From contig JAQVMW010000002.1 of the NCBI GenBank assembly GCA_028703445.1, forward strand, positions 1 through 64,000: 64,000 nt of DNA, read 5' to 3'. This stretch comes from Candidatus Peribacteraceae bacterium. Its GTDB lineage: Bacteria; Patescibacteriota; Gracilibacteria; Peribacterales; Peribacteraceae. The first letter of the stretch is position 1. The number at the start of each line of letters is the position of its first letter. The notes below the pieces were generated by a model. It searched no databases, was not told the origin of the DNA, and saw only the letters and a list, made by a program, of their open reading frames with translations. A program made the translations under genes and the position numbers. Below are positions 41,520 through 50,484 of this stretch, piece by piece.

Positions 41520-44261
41520 TCACGCTCCACGCCCATGACACTTTTTATATTTTCTACCGCTTCCGCACGGACACGGATCATTGCGCCCCACATGGTCCGC
41601 TTTGAGCATTTTCGACTTGGTGACGGGCTTCGCGGGAGCTCCCGGCTGATTCTGAATGAGCATGGCACCACTTCCTAATTCATTATTCTTCATTCTTAAT
41701 TCTTCAGTCCCGACACCGGTTTTCTCCAATTCCCCGGCAATCTGATCCGCATTGGTCTGCAGGTTCTGGAGCTCTTCCTGCCGTTCCTCCAGCGTAATGC
41801 GCGCCGCAAATTGTTCGAAGTCGATCTGCAGGAGCGTGCGGACAATCGTGGAATCAATGGTGGCGATGAGCGTACTGAACCGACGGAAGCCCTGATCCTT
41901 GTACTCGATCAACGGATCGCGCTGGGCGTAGCCGGCGAAAGCGACCTGCTCGCGCAGATGTGACATGTCATCGATGTGATCCATCCAGTGCGTATCAATG
42001 GATCGCAGAGTGATGATGCGCTCCGCCTGCGCGACGGTTGCGGGCTTCTCCTCTTTGCACTTGGCCTCGTAGAACGACTGTGCAAGCTTCACGAGTGCCT
42101 CTGCGAGCTCCTCGGTCGTGGAGAAGGCAAGAAGCTTCTTCTCCGTCGCGACTTCGGCGAAGGCCGGATGCAATGCGGCCAGGTTCTCTGCTATTTCTTT
42201 CACGTTCCACTCGCTGGGATCAATGGTGGATGCGTGAATGGCGGTGAGAGAATGCATTTCTTTTTTGATCGCCGCGAGAATGTCTTTGTGGAGAGGTTGG
42301 GCTTCTACGGCCTCCTCAGTGACAGAGTCGGCTTCTGCAAGGCGCTCCAGAATCTTCTGCCGACGCAGGTAGATGATCTGGCGATGCTTGTTCATCACGT
42401 CGTCGTACTGCACCACATGACGGCGAATGTCGAAGTTGTGACCTTCCACCTTCTTCTGCGCGCCCTCGATCGAGCGCGAGACCATGCCGTTTTCCAGCGG
42501 CACATCATCGGGAACCCTGAGGCGCTCCATCATGGATTTCAGGCGGTCCCCGCCGAAAAGGCGCATGAGATCGTCTTCCATGGAAACGAAGAACTGGCTC
42601 TCTCCCTGATCGCCTTGGCGGCCGGAGCGGCCACGCAACTGGTTATCGATGCGCCGCGCCTCGTGTCGCTCGGTGCCGAGGATGCAGAGACCGCCGATGT
42701 CCGCCACTCCCGCCCCCAGTTTGATGTCCGTTCCACGACCGGCCATGTTGGTGGCGATCGTCACGGAACCCTTCTGCCCCGCTTGCGCCACGATCTCCGC
42801 TTCTTTTTCGTGGTGCTTAGCATTCAGCACCTGATGCGGGACTTTTTCCTGCTCAAGAAGCGCGCTCATCGCCTCTGATTTTTCGATGGACGTGGTACCG
42901 ATGAGGATCGGCTGCCCCTTCGCGTACTTCTCTTTCGCGATCTTGGCCACCGCCCTGAACTTCGCTTCCACCGTGCGGTAGATCGCATCCGCCTTGTCGT
43001 CGCGGATCATGGGCTTGTTGGTCGGGATGATGATCACCTTGAGCTTGTAGATCGTCTCGAATTCCTCTTCCTCGGTCTTGGCTGTTCCCGTCATGCCAGC
43101 GAGCTTCTGGAAGAGACGGAAGTAATTCTGGAAGGTGATCGTGGCGAGAGTCTTTGATTCGCGCTGCACCTCGACATTCTCTTTGGCCTCGATTGCCTGG
43201 TGGAGCCCGTGGCTGTAGCGGCGCCCCTCCATCAGACGCCCGGTGAATTCGTCCACGATGATGATCTCGCCCTCCTTCACCACGTAATCCACGTCCCGCT
43301 GGTACATGGCGTGCGCACGCAGCGCCTGCTCGATGTGGTGCACCTCGGCAAAACCCTTCTCGGTGTAGATGTTCTCGAGCCCGAGGAGCTGTTCCATCTT
43401 TTTGACACCCTCCTCGGTAAGGACGGCGGTCTTCTGCTTTTCGTCTTTGTTGTAGTGCGTGTTCTCTTCGAGTTGCCCCACCAGCATCGAGTACTGCCGG
43501 TATTTGTCGGTGGATTCCTCGGCAGGCTGGCTGATGATGAGCGGCGTGCGCGCCTCGTCGATGAGGATGGAGTCCACTTCGTCCACGATGGCGTAGTGGA
43601 GACCCCGCTGTACCTGGCGGTTGAGGGAAGTCACCATGTTGTCGCGCAGGTAGTCGAAGCCGAATTCGTTGTTCGTGCCGTACGTGACGTCGCAGGCGTA
43701 GGCCGCCTTGCGCTCGTCGTTCGATCTCTCGTGGACGATGGTGCCGACGGTGAGGCCGAGTGCTTCGTACAGCATGCCCATCCACACGGCATCGCGCTTG
43801 GCGAGGTAGTCGTTCACCGTCACCACGTGCACGCCTTTGCCTGCAAGCGCATTGAGGTACACGGGCAGCGTGCAGACGAGAGTTTTTCCTTCGCCCGTCT
43901 TCATCTCGGAAATATTGCCCTGATGGAGCACGACGCCACCCAGCACCTGCACATCAAAGGGCACCATGTCCCAGACGAATGTCTGCTTGCCGATGCTCGC
44001 CGTCTTGCCCGATGCCTTCAGGAGTTCGCATGCGCGGATAACGGTGGCAAACGCTTCGGGGAGCAGTGCATCAAGCGTTTCCCCTTTCGCGATGCGATCG
44101 CGGAATTCCTGCGTCTTTCGGGGAAGCGTCTCGAGTGTGAGGGAACGGATCGTATCGGTCGCGCACTGCTTCTTCACGAGTTCGACGATCGGCCGAAGCT
44201 TCTTGAGCTCCTTTTCATTGGGATCGCCGAGGAACTTGTTCAGGAAATCAATAACTCCCAC
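41520..44261 (-). CDS. secA: SecA preprotein translocase ATPase
   Basis: 913 residues from GTG 44261. DEAD motor: Walker A MKTGEGKT at about 120-127, DEVDSILIDEARTPL, MTGTAKTEEEEF, NMAGRGTDIKLG and QLRGRSGRQGD; helical-wing and scaffold segments follow. The C-terminus ends with the zinc motif NDPCPCGSGRKYKKCHG. The linker before it (EELRMKNNELGSG) is encoded by an AT-rich simple repeat (41675-41707). GTG is preferred since TACGCT ends 7 bases upstream; the longer frame to 44330 is not SecA-like. Confidence 0.92.
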   Translation of the reverse strand: MGVIDFLNKFLGDPNEKELKKLRPIVELVKKQCATDTIRSLTLETLPRKTQEFRDRIAKGETLDALLPEAFATVIRACELLKASGKTASIGKQTFVWDMVPFDVQVLGGVVLHQGNISEMKTGEGKTLVCTLPVYLNALAGKGVHVVTVNDYLAKRDAVWMGMLYEALGLTVGTIVHERSNDERKAAYACDVTYGTNNEFGFDYLRDNMVTSLNRQVQRGLHYAIVDEVDSILIDEARTPLIISQPAEESTDKYRQYSMLVGQLEENTHYNKDEKQKTAVLTEEGVKKMEQLLGLENIYTEKGFAEVHHIEQALRAHAMYQRDVDYVVKEGEIIIVDEFTGRLMEGRRYSHGLHQAIEAKENVEVQRESKTLATITFQNYFRLFQKLAGMTGTAKTEEEEFETIYKLKVIIIPTNKPMIRDDKADAIYRTVEAKFRAVAKIAKEKYAKGQPILIGTTSIEKSEAMSALLEQEKVPHQVLNAKHHEKEAEIVAQAGQKGSVTIATNMAGRGTDIKLGAGVADIGGLCILGTERHEARRIDNQLRGRSGRQGDQGESQFFVSMEDDLMRLFGGDRLKSMMERLRVPDDVPLENGMVSRSIEGAQKKVEGHNFDIRRHVVQYDDVMNKHRQIIYLRRQKILERLAEADSVTEEAVEAQPLHKDILAAIKKEMHSLTAIHASTIDPSEWNVKEIAENLAALHPAFAEVATEKKLLAFSTTEELAEALVKLAQSFYEAKCKEEKPATVAQAERIITLRSIDTHWMDHIDDMSHLREQVAFAGYAQRDPLIEYKDQGFRRFSTLIATIDSTIVRTLLQIDFEQFAARITLEERQEELQNLQTNADQIAGELEKTGVGTEELRMKNNELGSGAMLIQNQPGAPAKPVTKSKMLKADHVGRNDPCPCGSGRKYKKCHGRGA

Positions 44262-44268
44262 GGAAAAT

Positions 44269-44277
44269 AGCGTAGCA
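44269..44277 (-). promoter_or_regulatory. Extended -10 promoter of secA
   Basis: Minus-strand TGC-TACGCT, 7 bases before GTG 44261. It supports the GTG start and a leaderless transcript. Confidence 0.5.
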
Positions 44278-44310
44278 GAGAAATGCCACTCGTTGCGGAA
44301 TGAGCCGCAA

Positions 44311-44793
44311 TTATTCGTCCTCGCGAACACGCCTCACAGCTGACCCATCCGCAAGAACATCGCGGACCGCCTCCCCGACGCCTTTCGTGAGGATATCGGA
44401 GGAGGCAGGCGCGCTTCCTCCCTCAATCGCCATCACCGCGAATCGCTTGCAGAGACAGTGGGTGATCCTATTCCGATCCATCATTGCTCCATCGACGGTG
44501 CAATCCGGAGCAATAGAATAACAGATAGAGACGATCGCCTGAGCAACATAGTCGCTCATTTGGGCCAGAGGAACCGGAAGAGCCCTCGCTTTTTCAACAA
44601 TAACTCCAGCCGCAAATTCGGCCAGTTGGCTCATCTTTTCGTGCTCCAAACGCCTCTCCTCCCCTCCATCAAAAATGAGTTTCTTCTCTCTCACCCTTTC
44701 CATCAATTCTTCGCACACCCCCAACCATCTTTGCCAATTGGCGTGACTTTCGTTTTCAGCGTGATCCACTAGGGGATTTTCAATGGTTGCCAT
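44311..44793 (-). CDS. Hypothetical protein
   Basis: 160 residues from ATG 44793, helical and mildly acidic (NWQRWLGVCEELMERVREKK, LAEFAAGVIVEKARALPVPL). There are no membrane segments and no family I recognise. In-frame codons to 44829 add residues that look non-coding. It precedes secA on the same strand. Confidence 0.5.
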   Translation of the reverse strand: MATIENPLVDHAENESHANWQRWLGVCEELMERVREKKLIFDGGEERRLEHEKMSQLAEFAAGVIVEKARALPVPLAQMSDYVAQAIVSICYSIAPDCTVDGAMMDRNRITHCLCKRFAVMAIEGGSAPASSDILTKGVGEAVRDVLADGSAVRRVREDE

Positions 44794-44910
44794 AGAAAAA
44801 ATTGGAAAGGAAGGGATTCTATCACCCAAGAAGGCAGCGTCAACAAAAGGAAACCTTTACCAAGCGCGCACGTACCACGACTCCAGAAGACTTCATGTCA
44901 TGCCTCCGCA

Positions 44911-45498
44911 TCAGGAACCCCATTGAAACACACCAAGTCCGTCCAGCTGATTCCGAATCGCCTGCTGAGCTTTTTCGACTCTCTGGATGACTTGAGGATT
45001 GTGCGTCTCCCGAAGGAACGCACTCATGGCGATCAGCCTTTCAACAATAAGAGGAAGCGCGCCGGGGAGAAGTTGAATAACACCATCCCCCTCTGACCAA
45101 AGGGACTGTTCATTCACTCTCACCTCGAATCTCCCGTCATCAAATCGCACATCTACTCTTTGTTGCTCTTTTTTTTCTTTTGGTCCCTCCTCTGCCGCAG
45201 CGGGAAGATCGACTGTTCTGCTCCCTGTCATATATACCGATAGATCTTTGCCATACGTCCCTGATGGATGCTCGCTCCGAACGATCATCCCTTCATACTG
45301 GCATCCTCCCTTTTGCCGTCGTGGCAGAGGAAGCTGCTGCCCCTGCGCATATTTTGTGCGATCAAGAGGGAGAAGGTTGTTTGCATCATTTTGGATGCTC
45401 GCAAGATGCCCCTTGCCAAGTTCCACGAGTGCTCCTTCTGCAGAGCATAATTCTTCCAGTAATCGAGATGCCATTGTGAGGGGAGAAAAGGGATTCAT
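44911..45498 (-). CDS. Hypothetical protein
   Basis: 195 residues, soluble, with a helical N-terminus (ASRLLEELCSAEGALVELGKG), a charged middle (EEGPKEKKEQQRVDVRFDDGRFEVRVN) and a helical C-terminus (VIQRVEKAQQAIRNQLDGLG). Family unknown. It follows tsaB by 34 bases on the same strand. Confidence 0.5.
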   Translation of the reverse strand: MNPFSPLTMASRLLEELCSAEGALVELGKGHLASIQNDANNLLPLDRTKYAQGQQLPLPRRQKGGCQYEGMIVRSEHPSGTYGKDLSVYMTGSRTVDLPAAAEEGPKEKKEQQRVDVRFDDGRFEVRVNEQSLWSEGDGVIQLLPGALPLIVERLIAMSAFLRETHNPQVIQRVEKAQQAIRNQLDGLGVFQWGS

Positions 45499-45532
45499 CG
45501 TAACAACTCTCGGCCGGAGAGCAAGACCATTA

Positions 45533-46222
45533 CTACCAACTTCGCCCGTACCACGGCTCTAAGAGTTTTTCGGTGAACGTCTGTTTGCCGAGGAACGCGG
45601 GCAGGACATCGGCAAGAGGGCAAAGAACGACTGGCTGGAGCTCCTTCTCTTTGAACAGAGCTTCGTGTTCGGGGATCAGTTCTCCGCACCACCGCAGCGG
45701 AGATTCGCGAATCTCCGCTGCATGAAGAAGGAATTCCTTCACGGTGACATGCGCCGCCTTCGGCCAGAGAGATGCGTAGGAACCGAATCCACGTACAAAC
45801 AGCTCGTGCTTCTTTGTGGAATGGAGCCAGAGAAGTTCCTTATTTTTTTCACTCCTCTCCCCATCCCTCTCCCCGCGGGAGAGGGTGTCCCGAGCGCAGC
45901 CGAGGGACGGGTGAGGGGTTCTTGCTGCGTATAAATCGCTCAAATGAATCCCCGCTCCCGGAACCTTGAGCTGGTGAATGAGAGTATTCGCAAATGCGAC
46001 CGCGACACGCAGACTCATGAATCCCCCGGGACCGATGACGCACGCGCAGTGAGTGAGGCCATCGGCCTTCCATCCTGCCGCCTGGAGTGTTTTTTCGAAA
46101 AGCGGAATCAGCTCATGGTCGCCGATGCGGTGATTGCTGTCTTCTGAAGCAATGACCCGCTCCTCCGTAACACAGGCGAGAAGACCTGAATGACTGGCCA
46201 GATCGAGGAAGAGACAGCGCAT
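45533..46222 (-). CDS. tsaB: TsaB, tRNA threonylcarbamoyladenosine (t6A) synthesis partner
   Basis: 229 residues of the ASKHA-fold TsaB family: MRCLFLDLASHSGLLACV start, GDHELIPLFEKTLQAAGW, and the hallmark VIGPGGFMSLRVAVAFANTL. It works with TsaD and TsaE to make t6A. Between LSDLYAAR and the WLHSTKKHELFVRGFG strand, about 25 residues (TPHPSLGCARDTLSRGERDGE) are encoded by nested palindromic repeats that keep the frame open, an insertion not expected in the family. Confidence 0.8.
   Translation of the reverse strand: MRCLFLDLASHSGLLACVTEERVIASEDSNHRIGDHELIPLFEKTLQAAGWKADGLTHCACVIGPGGFMSLRVAVAFANTLIHQLKVPGAGIHLSDLYAARTPHPSLGCARDTLSRGERDGERSEKNKELLWLHSTKKHELFVRGFGSYASLWPKAAHVTVKEFLLHAAEIRESPLRWCGELIPEHEALFKEKELQPVVLCPLADVLPAFLGKQTFTEKLLEPWYGRSW
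45849..45925. repeat. Nested palindromic repeats inside tsaB
   Basis: A CCCTCTCCCC-GC-GGGAGAGGG palindrome carries a second palindrome, GTCCCGAGCGCAGCCGAGGGAC (45887-45908), of the other family. The tsaB frame runs through both. Confidence 0.8.
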
Positions 46223-46243
46223 GGGAATAGTGAACTATCTGTT

Positions 46244-46310
46244 GTCAGTGTATCAGTGGAAGAATAAACCAAACGCGGTTCTCTGATATTCTGATACACT
46301 GATATTCCAA
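46244..46310. repeat. AT-rich TGATATTC-type simple repeat upstream of tsaB and GT2
   Basis: GTGTATCAGTGG and CTGATATTCTGATACACTGATATTCC motifs repeat in both orientations. A similar AATATTCTGATACTC stretch precedes the FkbM-like gene at about 20040. The rest of 46223-46498 holds a GC-rich hairpin. Confidence 0.5.
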
Positions 46311-46403
46311 ATATCGCTACCACGTGTGTCTCACGCGAAGCTCACTCATCCTCAGATGGCACGAAAATTGGAAACACTGTGCCGCATAAAATAATCCGCG
46401 CGA

Positions 46404-46431
46404 AGCGCTGGGTCTCGCGGGCCCCAGCGCT
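46404..46431 (+). promoter_or_regulatory. Leader hairpin of the GT2 gene
   Basis: AGCGCTGGG (46404-46412) pairs with CCCAGCGCT (46423-46431). It lies 68 bases before ATG 46499; whether it ends or regulates transcription is not clear. Confidence 0.4.
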
Positions 46432-46498
46432 GGAGCGCAACCGATGAGGGAAGGGTGGGTCCGTGGGAGGGACACCGTAGGTGGCCATCCCGCGCCAT

Positions 46499-47416
46499 AT
46501 GCCTTCCCTCTCCGTCATCATCCCCACCTTTCGGCGGCCGAATATCCTCAGGCTCTGCCTCAGGTGTCTGGAGGCGCAGACCGTCGCGGATGAATTGGAA
46601 GTGATCGTGGTGAGCGACGGTCCGGACCCCGAAACAGCAAAATTGTTTCAGCGATCTACCAACTACCAACTACCAACTACCAACTACTTCGAGATTCCCA
46701 AATCCCAGCAGGGAGTCGCGCGGAACTTCGGTGTAAAACACGCGCATGCGCCGTTCGTGCTCTTCATCGGTGATGACATTCTTCTGGAACGAAATGCATG
46801 CGAGAATCATCTCGCCGCTCACTATTCCACTCCAGAAGAAATAAATCGCCAATCGCCAATCGTAAAATCCCCAATAGCCGTCCTCGGCTTCGTCACCTGG
46901 GACCCCGTTGTCGGCAGTAATCCGGTCATGCGCTGGCTCGAGCGGAGCGGCTGGCAATTCGGGTACCCGAAAATCGCGAAATACGCGCACGCATTTCTCC
47001 CGACCAAAATCCAGGAACATTTCACCTACACGAGCCACATAAGCGTACCCACGGATGTCGCGCACCGCTTCCGTTTCCGTGAGGATATGACACTCTACGG
47101 CTGGGAGGACATCGAGTGGGGCAGACGGATGAAAAAGGCAGGTATTCGCCTGTTCTATGAGCCGGATGCGAAGGCACTGCATCACCACCACATGACACTG
47201 GAACAGTCCCTCGCGCGCATGGAAACGCTTGGCCGGTCGCTCGTTCTACTCGCGAGGCAAGTTCCAGATTTCCGAAAACAAACTTCCGCAATCAAACGAC
47301 TCGCGCTTCGCGCGCGATCACTTTTGCCCACCATGAATGGCGTGCACCGCCGGGCATTCCTGCGTGGGATAAGGAAAGCGATGAGAAACCGCTCACCGGC
47401 AATAGTGAAACGGTGA
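46499..47416 (+). CDS. GT2-family glycosyltransferase with an internal 7-base tandem array
   Basis: 305 residues of the GT-A fold: SLSVIIPTFRRPNILRLCLRCLEAQTV, VVSDGPDPET, the DxD-like FIGDDILLE, and YGWEDIEWGRRMKKAG in the acceptor half. Residues around STNYQLPTTNY are encoded by 4.6 copies of CTACCAA (46656-46687), and TCGCCAA is repeated at 46846-46862. Seven is not a multiple of three, so unit changes would switch the frame. ATG 46499 is chosen over GTG 46481. Confidence 0.8.
   Translation: MPSLSVIIPTFRRPNILRLCLRCLEAQTVADELEVIVVSDGPDPETAKLFQRSTNYQLPTTNYFEIPKSQQGVARNFGVKHAHAPFVLFIGDDILLERNACENHLAAHYSTPEEINRQSPIVKSPIAVLGFVTWDPVVGSNPVMRWLERSGWQFGYPKIAKYAHAFLPTKIQEHFTYTSHISVPTDVAHRFRFREDMTLYGWEDIEWGRRMKKAGIRLFYEPDAKALHHHHMTLEQSLARMETLGRSLVLLARQVPDFRKQTSAIKRLALRARSLLPTMNGVHRRAFLRGIRKAMRNRSPAIVKR
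46656..46687. repeat. CTACCAA heptamer array inside the GT2 gene
   Basis: Four full CTACCAA units plus CTAC. The array codes for STNYQLPTTNY in the current frame; gain or loss of one unit shifts the frame. Confidence 0.9.
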
Positions 47417-47431
47417 TATTCTTGGCGCCTC

Positions 47432-48616
47432 ATGTTCCGCCGGATGGACTTCCTCCTCCTCGGCATTACCGTGGTGCTCACGCTCTTCGGGCTCGCCATG
47501 ATTTCGAGCGTGAGCGTGTTCGAGAGCTATCAGATCACGCAACGCCTGGTCTCGCAGGGACTCCGGGATGCGCCGAGCAATTCCTTCTATCTCTGGCGCA
47601 GTTTCCGGCACGTGTTCTTCGGTTTCGGCGCGATGGGCATCGTCATGCTTCTCCCCTACCGCCTCTGGCAGCGGCTGGCATTCCCGCTCTTTGGAGCGAC
47701 ATTGCTCCTGCTCTTCGCCGTGTTCATCCCCGGGCTGCGCGCGGAGTACGGAACGGCACAGAGCTGGCTTCGATTGGGCTTTTTCTCTCTGCAACCAGCG
47801 GAGCTCCTCAAACTCACACTCATCTTCTACCTCGCCCTGTGGCTGCAGAAACGCGAACAGCTGGTCAGCACCTGGAAAGAAGGCTTTGTCCCCTTCGCAA
47901 CGCTCTTGAGCCTGAGCACGATTCTCGTGGCGCTGCAGCCGGATCTGGGATCTTTTCTCGTGCTCTCCAGTATTGCGGTCGTGATGTTCTTTGTGGCAGG
48001 GGGCAACATCGGGCACGTGATTCTGGGAGGAATGATGGCCAGTATTCTCGGCTTGCCGCTGATCCTGCAGAAGGACTACATCCGCAATAGATTCCGCGCA
48101 TTCCTCTCGCCCGAAGATCCATCGATTTCCGAGACGATCGGTTTCCAGATCAAGCAGGCGCTTATCGCCATCGGCAGCGGAGGAGCCTTTGGCGTGGGTT
48201 ACGGAAAATCCGTGCAGAAATTCGGGTACCTCCCGGAGGTGCAGGCCGACACGATCTTCGCGGCCATGGCAGAGGAGCTCGGCTTCTTCCGGTTGCTCAT
48301 CATCATTGCGATGTTCGGCATCTTCATCTGGCGCGGGTACAAAATCGCCCGCGAGGCGCCTGATCGATTCGGTTTTCTCGTTGCCACGGGCATCACCACC
48401 TGGATCGCCTTCCAGACCGTTCTCAATTTCGCCGTGAATCTGGCGCTCTTCCCGCTCACGGGAATCACCCTCCCGTTCATCAGCTATGGAGGATCCTCTC
48501 TCATCTCTCTGCTGATCGCCGTAGGCGTCCTGCTCAATATCTCCATGCATTCCACGGAAGCTGCCGCTGTCGCGCGAAGAACGGAGAAAAGAACCCCCTC
48601 TTTCTCGCGCGCATGA
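47432..48616 (+). CDS. ftsW: FtsW (SEDS peptidoglycan glycosyltransferase)
   Basis: 394 residues with about ten membrane helices. SEDS motifs: SWLRLGFFSLQPAELLKLTLIFYLALWL, ALQPDLGSFLVLSSIAVVMFFVAGG, and GSGGAFGVGYGKSVQKFGYLPEVQADTIFAAMAEELGFF in pieces, with the closing GITLPFISYGGSSLISLL. FtsW rather than RodA because murG follows with a four-base overlap, as in division/wall clusters. Confidence 0.85.
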   Translation: MFRRMDFLLLGITVVLTLFGLAMISSVSVFESYQITQRLVSQGLRDAPSNSFYLWRSFRHVFFGFGAMGIVMLLPYRLWQRLAFPLFGATLLLLFAVFIPGLRAEYGTAQSWLRLGFFSLQPAELLKLTLIFYLALWLQKREQLVSTWKEGFVPFATLLSLSTILVALQPDLGSFLVLSSIAVVMFFVAGGNIGHVILGGMMASILGLPLILQKDYIRNRFRAFLSPEDPSISETIGFQIKQALIAIGSGGAFGVGYGKSVQKFGYLPEVQADTIFAAMAEELGFFRLLIIIAMFGIFIWRGYKIAREAPDRFGFLVATGITTWIAFQTVLNFAVNLALFPLTGITLPFISYGGSSLISLLIAVGVLLNISMHSTEAAAVARRTEKRTPSFSRA

Positions 48617-49701
48617 GAGAGCCGACGCTGTATGATGGAACGCTCGGACGTGCCATGTCTCCTCACACTGTACTCTTCGTCGGCGGCGGATCCATCGGGC
48701 ACATTGCGCCGTCGATTGCCGTGGCGCACGCACTACGGGAGCGTCTGCCGGAAGCACAGATGCACTTTGTCGTGAGCACGAGACCGGATGATGTTTCCTT
48801 CGTCGAGAAAGCAGGTTTTTCTGTTACGCCATTCGACGCTCCCCGATTGTCATGGAACGTGCTCTGGAAGTTTTTGCGCACGACGCGGAGTGCCCGCTCG
48901 CTCCTCCAGCAGCTGAAACCCGCCGTCATATTCAGCAAAGGCGGCTACGTGAGCGTTCCTGTCTGCCACGCGGCCCATGCTTTGGGGATTCCCATCGTCC
49001 TGCATGAATCGGATGCCGTGAGCGGGTGGGCGAATTGGATGGTGAGCCGATGGGCGGTGGCGATCTGCCGGGGATTCGAAACGAGGAAGAACCATCCGAA
49101 AGACGCGTTCACTGGCACGCCGGTGCGGGAAGACATGGCCACGGGATCGCGGCAGAGAGGCTTGATGGTGACAGGTCTCTCCCGCATGCGGCCGGTACTG
49201 CTTGTGGTCGGCGGGAGTCAGGGGGCACTGGCGCTCAATCGGGCAGTGGCGCACGCGCTTCCCGAGCTGCTCGAACTCTGCGAAATCATTCATCTCACGG
49301 GCAAAGGAAAAGGAACGGTCATCGGCAACCCACCCGGATACTGGCAGTGCCCGTTCGCCATCGAGGAATACCCGCACCTGTTCGCAGCTGCCGATCTCGC
49401 GCTCAGCAGAGCAGGCGCCACCACGCTCATGGAACTTGCGGCGATCGGGCTGCCCGCGATCCTGGTGCCATTGGAGGGCGTGGCCCATGATCATCAGCGC
49501 CGCAACGCCGAAGCCGCGGTGAAATCCGGAGGGTGCATCCTTCTGGATCAGGAACGCCTCGCTGCATCACTGGTCCCAACCGTGCGCCATCTCATTGAGG
49601 CAACGGATTCCCGCCTCATCATGGCAAGCGCGATCAAGACACTCCACCGACCCGAGGCCGCTCGACAAATTGCCGAAGTCATTGCACGGCAACTTGCCTG
49701 A
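48613..49701 (+). CDS. murG: MurG, lipid II synthase
   Basis: GT-B transferase (about 350-362 residues) adding GlcNAc to lipid I. TVLFVGGGSIGHIAPSIAVAHAL is the first G-loop, with IVLHESDAVSGWANW and the C-domain LVVGGSQGALALNRAV and SRAGATTLMELAAIGLPAILVPL. ATG 48613 overlaps the ftsW stop; ATG 48655, right before the G-loop region, is also possible. Confidence 0.88.
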   Translation: MREPTLYDGTLGRAMSPHTVLFVGGGSIGHIAPSIAVAHALRERLPEAQMHFVVSTRPDDVSFVEKAGFSVTPFDAPRLSWNVLWKFLRTTRSARSLLQQLKPAVIFSKGGYVSVPVCHAAHALGIPIVLHESDAVSGWANWMVSRWAVAICRGFETRKNHPKDAFTGTPVREDMATGSRQRGLMVTGLSRMRPVLLVVGGSQGALALNRAVAHALPELLELCEIIHLTGKGKGTVIGNPPGYWQCPFAIEEYPHLFAAADLALSRAGATTLMELAAIGLPAILVPLEGVAHDHQRRNAEAAVKSGGCILLDQERLAASLVPTVRHLIEATDSRLIMASAIKTLHRPEAARQIAEVIARQLA

Positions 49702-49735
49702 TCCCGAAGAGGCGCGTAGCCTGCCGCGGTTGCAT

Positions 49736-50407
49736 ATGAAAAAGTACTATTTCTTCCTCATCCCGCTTTTTGCGCTTGCACTCCTCGTTGGATGCGGGTG
49801 GCAAAAATCGCCTGCAACGGAAAATCCCTCTCCAGCCGAACCTACGGCCGAAAATCCCGCCCCAGAGGAACCTGCCTCCGAAAACATGACCCCTCCCGCA
49901 CCCGCCGGCTTCGATGGAACTCTCCTCACCGGCAAACACACGGTGATTCTCAAAACGAGCATGGGCGATGTCACACTGGAACTTGATGCCGACCGCGCTC
50001 CGAAGACCGTGACAAACTTCGTCGTACTTGGCCGTTCCGGTTACTACAATGGCCTCACCTTCCACCGGGTCATCAAGGATTTCATGATCCAGGGAGGCGA
50101 TCCCAACGGGAACGGGACGGGCGGCGAGAGTGTATTCGGTGCGACCTTCGACGATGAAACCGCTGGTAATCCTCTCCCGCTTGTGCGCGGAGTGATCGCC
50201 ATGGCCAACCGGGGGCCCAATACCAACGGCAGCCAATTCTTCATTATCACGCGGGCGGACGGTACCCCGTGGCTCGTAGGGAAACACACGCCCTTCGGGC
50301 ATGTGGTGAACGGCATGGAAGTTGTGGATGCCATCAGTCAAGTCGCAGTAGGAGAGAGCGAAAAACCGGTGGAACCGATCACCTTCACGGTGGAAGTGGC
50401 CAATTAG
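49736..50407 (+). CDS. Cyclophilin-type peptidyl-prolyl isomerase lipoprotein
   Basis: 223 residues: a lipoprotein signal (FFLIPLFALALLVGCGW, lipobox LVGC), a Pro/Glu/Ala-rich linker, and a cyclophilin domain with FHRVIKDFMIQGGDPNGNGTGG and NGSQFFIIT. It would fold exported proteins at the cell surface. A diverged copy of its last codons lies just downstream at 50480. Confidence 0.88.
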   Translation: MKKYYFFLIPLFALALLVGCGWQKSPATENPSPAEPTAENPAPEEPASENMTPPAPAGFDGTLLTGKHTVILKTSMGDVTLELDADRAPKTVTNFVVLGRSGYYNGLTFHRVIKDFMIQGGDPNGNGTGGESVFGATFDDETAGNPLPLVRGVIAMANRGPNTNGSQFFIITRADGTPWLVGKHTPFGHVVNGMEVVDAISQVAVGESEKPVEPITFTVEVAN

Positions 50408-50456
50408 ACCAGTGGATGACTCCTTCAAAAAAACAGGATTGTCCTGTTTGAGCATA

Positions 50457-50484
50457 GTCACCCTGAGCGAAGCCGAAGGGTGAC
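50457..50484. repeat. GCCGAAGGG-type palindrome
   Basis: GTCACCCT-GAGCGAAGCCGA-AGGGTGAC: 8-base perfect arms. It separates the cyclophilin gene from a copy of its own tail; an AAACAGGA-TTG-TCCTGTTT hairpin, probably the terminator, precedes it. Confidence 0.75.

Noticed and set aside
46656-46687. CRISPR-like array
   Set aside because: The units are 7 bases with no spacers, inside a gene; no cas gene is present in the window.
47393-48757. 454-residue open frame on the minus strand opposite ftsW and murG
   Set aside because: Its composition (Arg/Glu/His-rich, no domain) is that of an antisense shadow, and the plus strand carries clear FtsW and MurG motifs.
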